Source: Chthonomonas sp. UBA2785 (GTDB taxonomy: Bacteria > Armatimonadota > Fimbriimonadia > Fimbriimonadales > Fimbriimonadaceae). Taken from it: a stretch of DNA of 39,041 bases. Location of the stretch: assembly GCA_002352215.1 (NCBI GenBank), contig DEIB01000006.1:1-39041 (forward strand), written 5' to 3'. This document shows positions 7,727-16,600 of this stretch, piece after piece; positions within the stretch are counted from its first letter, which is position 1; every line of letters begins with the position of its first letter. A model generated the notes under the pieces. That model made no database searches and was not told the DNA's origin. It saw only the letters and a list, made by a program, of their open reading frames with translations. The position numbers and the translations under genes were made by a program.

Positions 7727-8779
7727 ATGTGGGCGGCCGTTTTTTTTAGCGCGTTGGTTCAGCAAGAACCTGCGACCAAGGAGTATCGAGACAACGACCT
7801 GGGCTTGATCTTCCAGTATCCGCAGGAGTGGCGACTCACCAAGACGCGACTGGGCGCCCAGTTTGAGTTTTTGACCGAAGAAGGAGCCACGGCGCGGGTC
7901 ACAATCACGCGCACGCCGTTCCGCGAAGCCAAAGACCAATGGCAGAGCTACCAGCGCGATATCGAGGAAGCTGCTCGCCGCGAAGTGCTGGACCAAAGCG
8001 AAGAAGAACTGCTGGGCGTACCGCTGCTTCTCACCCGCACGCGCTACACCGGCCCGGACGGCATCTTCCGCCAGCTCAAGGGGTTGCTCTACAGCCGCAC
8101 CCGCCAAAAGCTGAATTTCATTTTGGAAGCTCCGGAGTCGGCCTTCCCAGGCGCCGAAACGGCCTGGCGTGGCACGTGGAACAGCTTCCGCACCATCACG
8201 GGTGAGCTCCCGGTGGCCGAAGGAACGCCGGAAACCACCAACCCCACGAACCCCACCCAGGACGCCGAACGCGAGGTCTACACCCTGACCGACCCCAAGG
8301 GTGACCAAACCGCCGCCGCCAATACGCGGCGACCCGAGATCCGCGTGGAAGTTCCCGGCCCGAGTGGCACCGAAACGATTGCCCTGCCCGAAGGCTGGAC
8401 GGCCGAGCCCCGCGACGCGGTCATTGTGCTCCGCCATCCGGCCGTGCAAGGCACGACGGTGCTCACGCTTTCCCTGGGCGACACGGCTTTCGCCCGTCGC
8501 GTGATGAACAACCTCAACCGGGACGCGCTCAAGCGGTTCGATGTGGTCTCGCTCCGCAAGGAAGAGACGATTGCCGAGAACCAGAACGGAGCCCAAGTGA
8601 TGTCGGTGCTACGCGAAGGAACGACACCGGGCGGTTCATTGGTTCTGTTGAGTGCGGTGGGCGGTCAGAGTTTTGGGGTGTGGTCGCTGCAATACGAGAC
8701 CACGGATTCGCTCAAGTACGGCGAGGACAAAGCTCAGATTGAAGCTCTGCTGGCTGTCTTGGCCCGCATTCGTTCGTGA
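7727..8779 (+). CDS. Exported protein with two PsbP/DcrB-like domains
   Basis: 350 aa. The N-terminus MWAAVFFSALVQQ is a short hydrophobic export signal. Two similar halves follow: residues about 18-155 begin with LGLIFQYPQEWRL and residues about 205-350 begin with IALPEGWTAEP. Both have the pattern 'peptide of two strands, pEgW, then a strand-rich fold with a helix' seen in PsbP/DcrB-like (Mog1p-fold) domains. They are joined by a Thr/Pro/Asn-rich linker (about 165-200). Function unknown; such domains are usually periplasmic or lipoprotein accessory factors. A T8 run (7740-7747) sits in codons 5-7. The stop overlaps the tsaB start (GTGA), so it heads an operon with tsaB and murB. Confidence 0.7.
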   Translation: MWAAVFFSALVQQEPATKEYRDNDLGLIFQYPQEWRLTKTRLGAQFEFLTEEGATARVTITRTPFREAKDQWQSYQRDIEEAARREVLDQSEEELLGVPLLLTRTRYTGPDGIFRQLKGLLYSRTRQKLNFILEAPESAFPGAETAWRGTWNSFRTITGELPVAEGTPETTNPTNPTQDAEREVYTLTDPKGDQTAAANTRRPEIRVEVPGPSGTETIALPEGWTAEPRDAVIVLRHPAVQGTTVLTLSLGDTAFARRVMNNLNRDALKRFDVVSLRKEETIAENQNGAQVMSVLREGTTPGGSLVLLSAVGGQSFGVWSLQYETTDSLKYGEDKAQIEALLAVLARIRS

Positions 8780-9333
8780 AGTTAGCCCTTTCGACCTCAA
8801 GTCCAGTGGTCAGCGTCGCCCTGTGGGATGACGCTGGCCTTTTCCTGTTGGGGCGACAGCTCCGCGCGGAGCGGGCGGCGAGTGCCGCCACCGCCGAGTT
8901 GGTACAGCAAGCCTTGGCGGAAGCTGGTTCGAGCTTGGCCGAGGTGCGCGCATGGGCGGTGGATGTGGGGCCGGGCGGATTCACCAGCGTGCGCGTCGGC
9001 GTCACGATGGCCAAAACCTGGGCGTGGGCGACCGGGGCCGGTTTGGCTTCCGTCTCTTCTTTTGATTTGCTGCCGGGAGACGTGGGCTACGTGCCGGGGC
9101 GTCGGGGCACGGTGCTGGTGCGGCACAGTGGGGAAGTTGAAATCATGGCTTCGCCCCCGGCCGGTGCCCGGGGTTATGGCGCTTCATGTCTCGAAGACGT
9201 GTATCCATTGGCCGAGCGGATGGACTGGGCAACTCTCACATTGGGTTCACCGATGCCCGTCGTGCCGGACTATGTGAATCCACCGCGCATTTCCTTGCCC
9301 AAGGACCCGCGCGTCTTAGGAGGCCAAGCGTGA
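8776..9333 (+). CDS. tsaB: tRNA N6-threonylcarbamoyladenosine biosynthesis protein TsaB
   Basis: Scaffold partner of TsaD (and TsaE) in making t6A37 on ANN-decoding tRNAs; cytosolic ASKHA-fold protein without its own catalysis. 185 aa. The N-terminus LALSTSSPVVSVAL matches the usual ILaIDTSt pattern, and VGPGGFTSVRVGVTMAKTWA (residues 64-83) is the family signature GPGSFTGLRiG. The C-terminal part is short and divergent, ending PDYVNPPRIS as TsaB proteins often do (P.YlR). Starts at GTG 8776, overlapping the previous stop by 4 nt; its own stop overlaps murB by 4 nt. Confidence 0.88.
   Translation: MKLALSTSSPVVSVALWDDAGLFLLGRQLRAERAASAATAELVQQALAEAGSSLAEVRAWAVDVGPGGFTSVRVGVTMAKTWAWATGAGLASVSSFDLLPGDVGYVPGRRGTVLVRHSGEVEIMASPPAGARGYGASCLEDVYPLAERMDWATLTLGSPMPVVPDYVNPPRISLPKDPRVLGGQA
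9318..9323 (+). promoter_or_regulatory. Shine-Dalgarno site deciding the murB GTG start
   Basis: AGGAGG, six bases before GTG 9330, inside the end of tsaB. It supports the GTG over any upstream start. Confidence 0.75.
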
Positions 9334-10313
9334 CGCTCGAACGCATCGGAGCGCGCGCGCAAGTCTCGCTCCGCACCTTCACCACGCTCAAAGCGGGCGG
9401 CGCGGCGCAGTGGCTCACCGAGGCCCGCAACGTGGACGAACTCGCCTTGGCCGCAACCGTTGCCCACCAGGAAGGGCTGCGGTGCCACCCCCTGGGCGGG
9501 GGGAGCAACCTCTTGCCCAGCGACCAAGGCGTCCCCGGCCTGTGCGTGGTCAACCTGGCCCGACGCATGGAATTCACGCCCGCCGGAGAAGTGACGGTTG
9601 ATACCGGCGTCGCCTACCAGGATCTGTTCCTCGCTGCCAGCCAGCGCGGTTGGGGTGGCTTGGAATATGCCGTCGGCATCCCCGGTACGGTGGGGGGCGC
9701 GCTCGTCAGCAACGCCGGGGCTTACCGCAGCAACATCAGCGAGATCGTCAAGGAAGTGGAAGTTGTCCACGACGGCGAGCGCCGATGGGAGCCGGCCTCG
9801 TTCCTTGAATTTAAGTACCGGGACTCGATCCTGCGGCGCCCGAACCCGCCGGCCATCACGGTGCTCCGCATTCGGTGCCAGTTACAGGCGAAACCTGCCC
9901 ACGAGATCTACAACAACGCCCGTGATTATCAGCGGCAACGCATTAGCAAACAGCCGCCGATGGCGAGCGCGGGAAGCTTCTTCAAGAACGTGGAAGACAA
10001 GGCCCTGGCGGAAAGCCTTGACACCCTTCCTGCCGGGCTCAAAGCGGCCGGGGTTGTACCGGCGGGCTATCTCATCGAGCATGTCGGCCTCAAAGGCGCC
10101 CGCTATCAAGGCGCAATGCTGGGGGCGCGCCACGCCAATTTCTTGCTGAATGTGGGCAAGGCCAGCGCGAGTTCACTCCGCCGCTTGGCCGAGCACGCCC
10201 AGGCGCTGGTGCACGACCGTTTTGGCGTGTTGCTGGAACCCGAAGTGCTGTACTTCGGGGATTGGAGCCACTGGGAGCCGATGGGCCGGCTCAATCTCGA
10301 CGCCGCGAACTAG
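9330..10313 (+). CDS. murB: UDP-N-acetylenolpyruvoylglucosamine reductase
   Basis: FAD/NADPH enzyme that reduces the enolpyruvyl group to make UDP-MurNAc, the second step of murein synthesis; cytosolic. 327 aa from GTG 9330. The FAD-binding segments GGGSNLL and GIPGTVGGALVSNAGAY are present, the catalytic Ser is S216 in SAGSFFKN, and the C-terminal Glu lies in LLEPEV. The short form without the extra Tyr loop of E. coli MurB suggests the type II group. The start is fixed by AGGAGG and by a GTGA overlap with tsaB. The TAG stop shares the palindrome CTAG with the stop of the convergent J-like gene. Confidence 0.95.
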   Translation: MTLERIGARAQVSLRTFTTLKAGGAAQWLTEARNVDELALAATVAHQEGLRCHPLGGGSNLLPSDQGVPGLCVVNLARRMEFTPAGEVTVDTGVAYQDLFLAASQRGWGGLEYAVGIPGTVGGALVSNAGAYRSNISEIVKEVEVVHDGERRWEPASFLEFKYRDSILRRPNPPAITVLRIRCQLQAKPAHEIYNNARDYQRQRISKQPPMASAGSFFKNVEDKALAESLDTLPAGLKAAGVVPAGYLIEHVGLKGARYQGAMLGARHANFLLNVGKASASSLRRLAEHAQALVHDRFGVLLEPEVLYFGDWSHWEPMGRLNLDAAN

Positions 10314-10750
10314 TCGATCTCAAGCGAACTAAATCGCTTTTCGACTTCGCTGGCGTGGCGAGAAAGGAATTTGAACGCCCAGTCCACCCGCGCCCGCAGG
10401 GCGGCGGCCACATTGCTCTCTGGCGAACCTTCAGGGAACTTGCCCGGTCGGCTGCGCTTTTCCAGCTTTTCGTAAGCCTTGCGGATGGTGGGGAAGTCAG
10501 CGTCCGGTTCCACCCCCAAAATGGCCCGCGCCTGGCGGTCCAAATCCGCTTCGGTCAACGACGAACCGGAGGCGGCGGGTGCACTGGCGCTGGGCACCGC
10601 GGGCGGGGAAGCAGGCGGCTGGCCCCCGGGCGTGGCTGTGGCCTGGTTCAGTTCGTCCCGCGCCAGCTGCTTTTCGATCTCTTTGACACGCTCCCATTCG
10701 CGGCCGATGTACGACCGGAGCACATTCACAACTCGTTGCGCGTCTTTCAT
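10310..10750 (-). CDS. J-domain-like protein lacking the HPD motif
   Basis: 146 aa, soluble. Residues 1-35 form a charged helix; 36-66 are a Pro/Ala/Ser-rich linker; 70-131 look like a J-domain (ARAILGVEPDADFPTIRKAY, 74-93, is close to the usual LGV...A....IKKAYR...) with a final helix containing DWAFKFL. In place of the conserved HPD loop is KRSRPGKFPEG (98-108), so it should not stimulate DnaK ATPase. It is either a J-like protein or a related helical fold. TACAAT lies 6 nt before the ATG. The family name is unknown to me. Overlaps murB by 4 nt at the stops. Confidence 0.65.
   Translation of the reverse strand: MKDAQRVVNVLRSYIGREWERVKEIEKQLARDELNQATATPGGQPPASPPAVPSASAPAASGSSLTEADLDRQARAILGVEPDADFPTIRKAYEKLEKRSRPGKFPEGSPESNVAAALRARVDWAFKFLSRHASEVEKRFSSLEID
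10322..10341 (+). terminator. Possible weak murB terminator
   Basis: AAGCGA, loop ACTAAA, TCGCTT and then TT: a 6-bp stem followed by a short T run, nine bases after the murB stop and within the convergent gene. Weak, listed with low confidence. Confidence 0.25.
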
Positions 10751-10756
10751 AGCTCT

Positions 10757-10762
10757 ATTGTA
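10757..10762 (-). promoter_or_regulatory. -10-like hexamer of the J-like gene
   Basis: TACAAT on the minus strand, 6 nt before ATG 10750. ATGACG lies 18 bp upstream and matches four of six bases of TTGACA. No Shine-Dalgarno. Confidence 0.6.
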
Positions 10763-10768
10763 GTGGGT

Positions 10769-11641
10769 TTAGAACCGGATCGTCATGCCGAACCCACCCT
10801 GAAGGGCCAATCCTCCCTCCAGGCGGGTGTAGACCCGATAAATGATGCCGCTTTCGGCCGGCGCATCAATCTCGATGGTGAAGATGGCGTTGCGCTGATC
10901 CCAACGGCGATGGAAACCCATAGTGATGCCCCAATTGGCCACCGGCGGCCCCGCACGAAGGGACACATCGGTGAGGGCGTAGCTACGCTGCCCGAAACTA
11001 GGGTTAAGGAACAACACGTGCTCGGCCGTGCCTTGCATGCCGCCGTACCGGAAGCTCACGTCCCCGCCCAGTAGCAAGTCATGGCCCGCACCGAGCTGGA
11101 CTTCACTGGGGTCCCGTTCGATAAACGGCTGGGAGGTGGGCTGCATGCCCAAATCCGTCCCCGCCATGAGCGAGATGCCCACCTCTTCGCCGATACGAAT
11201 CCCAGCCCCCGTGGCCCGGCCTCGCCCTTCATCAAAGGCGTAGACCGAAGCATTGACCCCAAAAGCGAGGCGCGTATCGTAACGGCCGCCCCACAGGCTT
11301 TCGTTGACCACGCGGCGCTGACCAAACGGCATACGCTGGCGGCCCAGACGCCACTCACCCCGCCGCTCAATGAAGGCTTCGTCAATGAGTTCGCGGTCTA
11401 CCTCTCCTGGTAGGCGGGCCAGCCGCTGGGCAAATCGCACCCGAGTCCCGTTCGGCAGTACCCCGCGCAGGCCCACCAAGCTGCTTTGGTAGCGCTGATC
11501 GAACCACTCGAAACTCGTCCGCTCCGAGGTGGCAATTACGGTCGGGCGAATCTCCAGGAACGGGGCGATGTCAGCGTTTTGGGCAAGGGCGGAGGTGGCC
11601 AAAACTACCCCCACCAAACAAGCGGCCTTGCGTGCGATCAT
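10769..11641 (-). CDS. Exported outer-membrane beta-barrel (porin-like) protein
   Basis: 290 aa. A clear signal peptide (basic MIARK, hydrophobic core, ATSALA|Q at about 20/21). The rest is rich in alternating polar/apolar strands with Gly and aromatic residues, short turns and no helical membrane segment, and it ends GGFGMTIRF with a terminal Phe, the usual outer-membrane barrel C-terminal signal recognised by BamA. The exact channel family is not recognisable. It is the third gene of an operon after the aldolase and hisS (ATGA overlap with hisS at 11638-11641). It is evidence for an outer membrane in this organism. Confidence 0.7.
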   Translation of the reverse strand: MIARKAACLVGVVLATSALAQNADIAPFLEIRPTVIATSERTSFEWFDQRYQSSLVGLRGVLPNGTRVRFAQRLARLPGEVDRELIDEAFIERRGEWRLGRQRMPFGQRRVVNESLWGGRYDTRLAFGVNASVYAFDEGRGRATGAGIRIGEEVGISLMAGTDLGMQPTSQPFIERDPSEVQLGAGHDLLLGGDVSFRYGGMQGTAEHVLFLNPSFGQRSYALTDVSLRAGPPVANWGITMGFHRRWDQRNAIFTIEIDAPAESGIIYRVYTRLEGGLALQGGFGMTIRF

Positions 11642-12903
11642 GCGCCCACCGTAGCCGCGATCTCACTCTGCGGGACCTGTCGTTGCTCACCGGTAGCGAG
11701 GTTCTTGATGGTGGCCTGCCCGGCCGCCAGTTCGTCAGTGCCCAAAATCACCGCCCACTGCGCTCGCATCCGGTCGGCTTGCTTCATCTGGCCCTTCAGA
11801 TTTTTGCCTTCCACATCGTATTGAACGCTGAGGCCCGACGCGCGCAACGCCCGGCACAAGGTTCGCACCGTGGGCCAGGCATCCTCGGTGGCGGCCACGA
11901 CAAAGACGTTCAGCCCCGGCATCGGCGGCAGGTCGCCTTGCGCCTCCAGCACGATGTAGGCACGCTCCACTCCCATCCCGACGCCCACGCCGGGGGTCGC
12001 GGGGCCGCCCACTTCCTTCACTAAGTTGTCGTAGCGTCCGCCTCCGCACAGGGCCCCTTGGGCGCCCAGCAGAGTGCTGTGGACTTCGAACACCGTGTCG
12101 GTGTAGTAATCCAGACCGCGCACGATCTCGGGGCGTAGTTCGTAGCCCACCCCGGCTTCGGTCAAAAGCGCTTGCAAGGTGTCAAAGTGGGCGCGGCTGG
12201 CGTCCTCAAGGTGGTCCGTCACCACCGGGGCTCCGGCCATGAACTCGTTCACTTTAGGGTCCTTCTGGTCGAATAGGCGCAGCGGATTGCGGTCCGCCAA
12301 CATCTTGATCTCTTCGGATTGGTCCGGCAACCAAGGGGCGAGATAGGCGGCCAAAGCTTCCCGGAACCGCGCCCGAGATTCGGCGCGGCCAATGCAGTTC
12401 AGCAGCACCACCGTGTCACGCAGGCCGATGGCCCGGTAGAACTCAATGGTCGCCTCAATGATCTCCGCATCCGCATCTGGCTGGCTGCTCCCAAAGAGTT
12501 CCAGCCCGAACTGGTGCGCCTGTCGGTAGCGCCCCTTCTGGGGTCGCTCGTACCGGAAGATCGCGGTTTGGTAACACAGGCGCGTCACGCCCCCTTGAGC
12601 GCCCAGCTTGGCGTCTAGGTAGGCGCGCACGGCCGGGGCGGTGCCCTCCGGCTTCAGGGTCACCGAGCGGTCACCTTTATCGGTGAACGAATACATCTGC
12701 TTGTTCACCACTTCGCTGGTGTCGCCGCTGGTGCGGCTAAAAAGCTCAGTGTGCTCAAACATCGGGGTGCGGACCTCGCCGTAACCGTAGCGGGCCATCA
12801 CGGCAAAGAAATGATCTTCAAGCCGATGCAGCACATCGCTCCGAAACGTGGCATTTTCGTTCGGGGTGGCGTCGTAGGTTCCGCGCGGGGCTTGAGTGAT
12901 CAT
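11638..12903 (-). CDS. hisS: Histidyl-tRNA synthetase
   Basis: Class II aminoacyl-tRNA synthetase, charges tRNA-His; cytosolic dimer. 421 aa, normal length. Motif 1 lies near TPMFEHTELF, motif 2 in RYERPQKGRYRQAHQFGLE, the His-specific loops are LKPEGTAPAVRA and VRGLDYYTDTVFE, followed by GGGRYDNLV and motif 3 GVGMGVERA. The last 90 residues (from about NVFVVAA) form the anticodon-binding domain. Both ends are linked to neighbours by 4-nt ATGA overlaps, so it is translated within the aldolase-hisS-barrel operon. Confidence 0.96.
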   Translation of the reverse strand: MITQAPRGTYDATPNENATFRSDVLHRLEDHFFAVMARYGYGEVRTPMFEHTELFSRTSGDTSEVVNKQMYSFTDKGDRSVTLKPEGTAPAVRAYLDAKLGAQGGVTRLCYQTAIFRYERPQKGRYRQAHQFGLELFGSSQPDADAEIIEATIEFYRAIGLRDTVVLLNCIGRAESRARFREALAAYLAPWLPDQSEEIKMLADRNPLRLFDQKDPKVNEFMAGAPVVTDHLEDASRAHFDTLQALLTEAGVGYELRPEIVRGLDYYTDTVFEVHSTLLGAQGALCGGGRYDNLVKEVGGPATPGVGVGMGVERAYIVLEAQGDLPPMPGLNVFVVAATEDAWPTVRTLCRALRASGLSVQYDVEGKNLKGQMKQADRMRAQWAVILGTDELAAGQATIKNLATGEQRQVPQSEIAATVGA

Positions 12904-13547
12904 AGGTTTCCGTTTAAGTATTGTTGGGCGAGAGTCGCAAAGACGTCGTCGGGCAGGGGCTTGGCCCCGCCTAACTGGTTCGCGACGAGAAGAACTTGGG
13001 CGACCCGTTCCAGGGTCTCCATCCGGTGGCAGGCGTCCGCCACGGAAGCCCCCAAGACGGTCGCTCCGTGGTGGGCCAGCAAAAAGGTCTTGTGACCGGC
13101 CACATAAGGCTCCAAAGCCTGCCCCAAGGCCGGGGTGCCCGTAAGCCCGAACGGCACGTGCGCCACCGGCCCCAGCACCATCACGGCTTCGGGCATCACG
13201 TTGGCCGGAATCGGCTCATCCGCCACGGCATACGAGGTCGCGACGGGCGGGTGCGCGTGAATCACGGCCTGCACATCCGGGCGATGGCGGTAGATCACGG
13301 CGTGGTGTTCCCATTCCGAGGAAGGCCGACCCGTCGGGTTCGCATCGGCCAGGGTGCCGTCCATGCGCAGCAGGATAACGTCCTTTACGCACAAATGGCC
13401 CTTCGATCGGCCACTGGATGTGATCAAGAAGTGCCCGTCATCCCAGCGGGCCGAGAGGTTGCCTTCGGTCGCGCCCACGAGGTTTCGTTCCCACAATCGG
13501 CGGCCGTATTCCACCAACTCTTGAGCAAGTTCCTCCCTCCGCGACAT
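12900..13547 (-). CDS. Class II aldolase/adducin family protein (fuculose-phosphate aldolase-like)
   Basis: 215 aa zinc-dependent aldolase of the FucA/AraD/MtnB superfamily, cleaving or epimerising a sugar phosphate. Zinc ligands H97 and H99 (VIHAHPP) and H159 (LLAHHGATVLG), and the catalytic Glu in SSEWEHH (E78), are all present, as is TEGNLSAR (27-34) of the phosphate-binding site. The specific substrate cannot be told from sequence alone. First gene of the operon with hisS, which it overlaps by 4 nt. An A-rich stretch just upstream (TAAAAA, about 8 nt before the ATG) may be its -10. Confidence 0.85.
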   Translation of the reverse strand: MSRREELAQELVEYGRRLWERNLVGATEGNLSARWDDGHFLITSSGRSKGHLCVKDVILLRMDGTLADANPTGRPSSEWEHHAVIYRHRPDVQAVIHAHPPVATSYAVADEPIPANVMPEAVMVLGPVAHVPFGLTGTPALGQALEPYVAGHKTFLLAHHGATVLGASVADACHRMETLERVAQVLLVANQLGGAKPLPDDVFATLAQQYLNGNL

Positions 13548-13599
13548 GGAGCGTATTTTTACACACCTGAACCTTGGGCACTGGCTGATAGGCTTGGGT

Positions 13600-13605
13600 T
13601 AGAAT
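13600..13605 (+). promoter_or_regulatory. -10-like hexamer of the tricorn-like gene
   Basis: TAGAAT, then 6 nt, then ATG 13612. No Shine-Dalgarno. TTGGGC lies 20 bp upstream, too far for a normal -35. Confidence 0.6.
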
Positions 13606-13611
13606 CACACG

Positions 13612-16600
13612 ATGCGTGCAATGACGTTGGGCGTGCTCGCCCTCATGACCGTTGGGGCTCTGGCGCAGCTTGCCCCGCCTTCTGAGGACTCGATTCTGGG
13701 TGCTCGCAGTCTGGCTCTCAGCCCGGACGGAACGCGCCTTGCGTTTAGCTACCGGGGCGACATCTGGGTGGTGCCCAGCACGGGTGGCCGCGCCATTCCG
13801 GTGACGACTCACGTCGAGATGGACGACAACCCGGTGTGGTCGCCTGATGGCAAGTGGATCGCCTTTAACAGCAACCGCGAAGGCGGCACCGACATCTACG
13901 TGGTGCCCAGCGATGGCGGGCGCACCAAGCGTCTGACGTGGTACCCCGGCGGCGACCTTGCCACCGACTGGTCGCCCGACGGCAAGCATCTGCTGTTCCG
14001 CGCCAACCGCGAAGGCATTGACAACGGCCTTTACCGCCTCGATGTGAACACGGGCCGGTTCGTGGAGTTCTATCGCGACTTCATGTCCGTGGGCTCGCCC
14101 AAGATCAGCGGCGATGGCCAATACGTGGCGTTCAACCGCTTTGGCTTCCCGAACGCTCGCTCGCGCTACCAAGGTTCGGCAGCCTCGCAGCTCTGGGTGC
14201 ACGACACCCGTAGCGGCCAGTCCAAGGCCTTGCGCAACAACGGCTTCCAGCACCTGTGGCAGGCGTTCGGACCGAACTCGTCGCTGTACTGCATCACCGT
14301 GACCGAACTCACGCCCAGCAGCTACCGCCTCGGCGAAACCCCGGCCCCCTACGTGGACAATGCGGCCAAGACGCCGAACGTTTACCGCGTGGACATGAAC
14401 GGCCGGGCCGACCGCCTGACCAACTTTGTGGGAGCGGCGGTGCGCTACCTCACGGTGGCCCGGGGCAACGGCCTCATGGCCTTCGAGCGGGACGGCGTGG
14501 TCTATCGCATGCGGGCCGGCGAAGAGCCCCAAACGCTGAACATCGTGGCCGTGGTGGACGACAAGACCACCCGCTATCAGCGCCAAGCCGTCTCGGCCGC
14601 CAACCAGGGCGCGCTGAGCCCCGATGGCGAAACCTACGTCTTTGTGGCCAACAACGAGCTCTGGATGGTGAAGACCAAGCAGGGAAGCCGCCCCAACGAC
14701 CGCGTGGCCGTGCAACTGACCGACTGGCCGGGCCTGGACCGCGAACCGATCTTTGGCACCGACAACAAGGTGGTCTACTTCACCAGCGACCGGGACGACT
14801 CCGAAGCGCTGTACGAAATGAACCTGGACACCAAGGAAGTGCGCCGGGTTTCGCAGGCTCAGCGCGACGTGCTGGAGCTCCACACCACCCCGGATGGCAA
14901 GGCCATTACCTATTGGCAAACCGGCAAGGACGGCGGTCTGTTCCGCTTGGATCTGGCTACCAAGGCCGTGACCAAGGTGTTCGACTTCCCGCGCCAGCAC
15001 CGCTTCGAAACCGACCCGGCCTACGCCTGGTCGCCGGACATGAAGTGGTTTGCTTACAGCAAGGGCACGCAGGGCTTTGCCAACACCAACGTGTACCTGC
15101 GCAACATGGCCACGGGCGAGGAAACCAACGTGACCCGCCTGGCCAGCAACCACGATGCGCCGGTGTTCTCGTCGGATGGCAAGTATCTGCTGTTCAACGC
15201 GGATCGCGGCCAGCCGGGCCTCTATATCCTGCCGCTGGTGCCGCCCGAAAACCGACCCGAGGACTACGACCGCGAATACAAGGCGCCGGAAGGCGTGCCC
15301 AACGTGGACGTGGACCTGGTCAACATCCATCGCCGGGTGGAGCGACTGCGCGCTGAAGGCGGCCGCAACCTCCGCTTCGATAAGAAGGACGGGTTCGTGC
15401 TCTATCTCAATGGCGGGGACATCGTCCGCGCCAACCTCAAGGGCGACCGCTTTGAGCGGCTGACCGGCGGCGGCGGCGTGGGTTCCTTCGAGTTCACGCC
15501 CGATGGCGACCACCTGGTTTACGTCGAAGGCGGCAACCTCCGCAAGATGAACCTGCGCGCCAACAACCGGCCCGTAGCCACCACGCCGTTCACGGCCGAG
15601 TGGGTGCGCGACGTGGTGGGCGAGCGCCAGGCTGCCTTCAGCCAGTTCTGGCGCGAATACAACCGGTCGTTCTACGATCCGTTCTTCCACCGCCGCGACT
15701 GGTACGCCATCCGCAAGCGCTACGAGCCGCTGCTGGATTCGGTAGGTCACCCTAACGAGTTCGCCACGGTTCTGAACCAGATGGTCGGCGAACTGGAAGC
15801 CTCGCACGCCGAAGTCAGCCCCGCGCCCAGCGGTCCGCCGAGCTTCAGCGTGGCTCACCTGGGCTTTGAGATTGACTGGCGCCACACCGGCAAGGGCCTC
15901 AAGGTCGGCCGCGTGATTGATGGCTCTCCGGGGTCGTTTGCGCGCACCAAGATCAATCCGGGCGAGTTCGTCATGGAGATCGATGGCGTGGCCGTGGAAG
16001 CCAACGAAGCCCTGTGGACGGACGTGCTGCAAGGCAAGGCCGGACGCGACATCACCCTGACGGTGAACACCACCGAAAGCCTGGAAGGCGCGCGGAAGGT
16101 TACCTACCGCGCCATGAACGCCGGCCAGTTCCGTGGATTGCTCTATGAGCACCAGGTGAACGAGCGCCGCCGCATGGTGGATGAACTCAGCAATGGGCAA
16201 CTGGCTTACGTGCACATCAGCGGCATGGGCGGGGCGCAACTCGCCCGGTTCAACCTCGAAGTCTGGGAGTACCTGCAAGGCAAGAAGGGCGTGATTGTGG
16301 ACGTGCGGTGGAACGGTGGCGGCAACATCAGCGATGACCTCATCGACCTGATCGAGCGCAAGCCGAACTACTACACCGTGCAACGCGACCGACCGGCCTT
16401 CACCTCACCCGACTACAGTTGGGACAAGCCGACGGCCGTCCTCGCTGCCGAAACAAGCTACAGCAACGCGGAAATGTTCCCCTACAGCATGAGCGCGCGC
16501 AAGCTGGCCACGTTTGTGGGTCAGCGCACGCCGGGCTACGTCATCTGGACGTGGGGTCTCGGCCTGGTGGATGGCACCGGGGCGCGCATGCCAAGCGCGG

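Noticed and set aside
13438..16383. 981-codon open frame on the minus strand opposite the tricorn-like protease gene
   Set aside because: The protease frame has recognisable propeller, PDZ and S41 motifs; the antisense product is His/Val/Ala-rich with no motif, a common effect of GC-rich codon bias.
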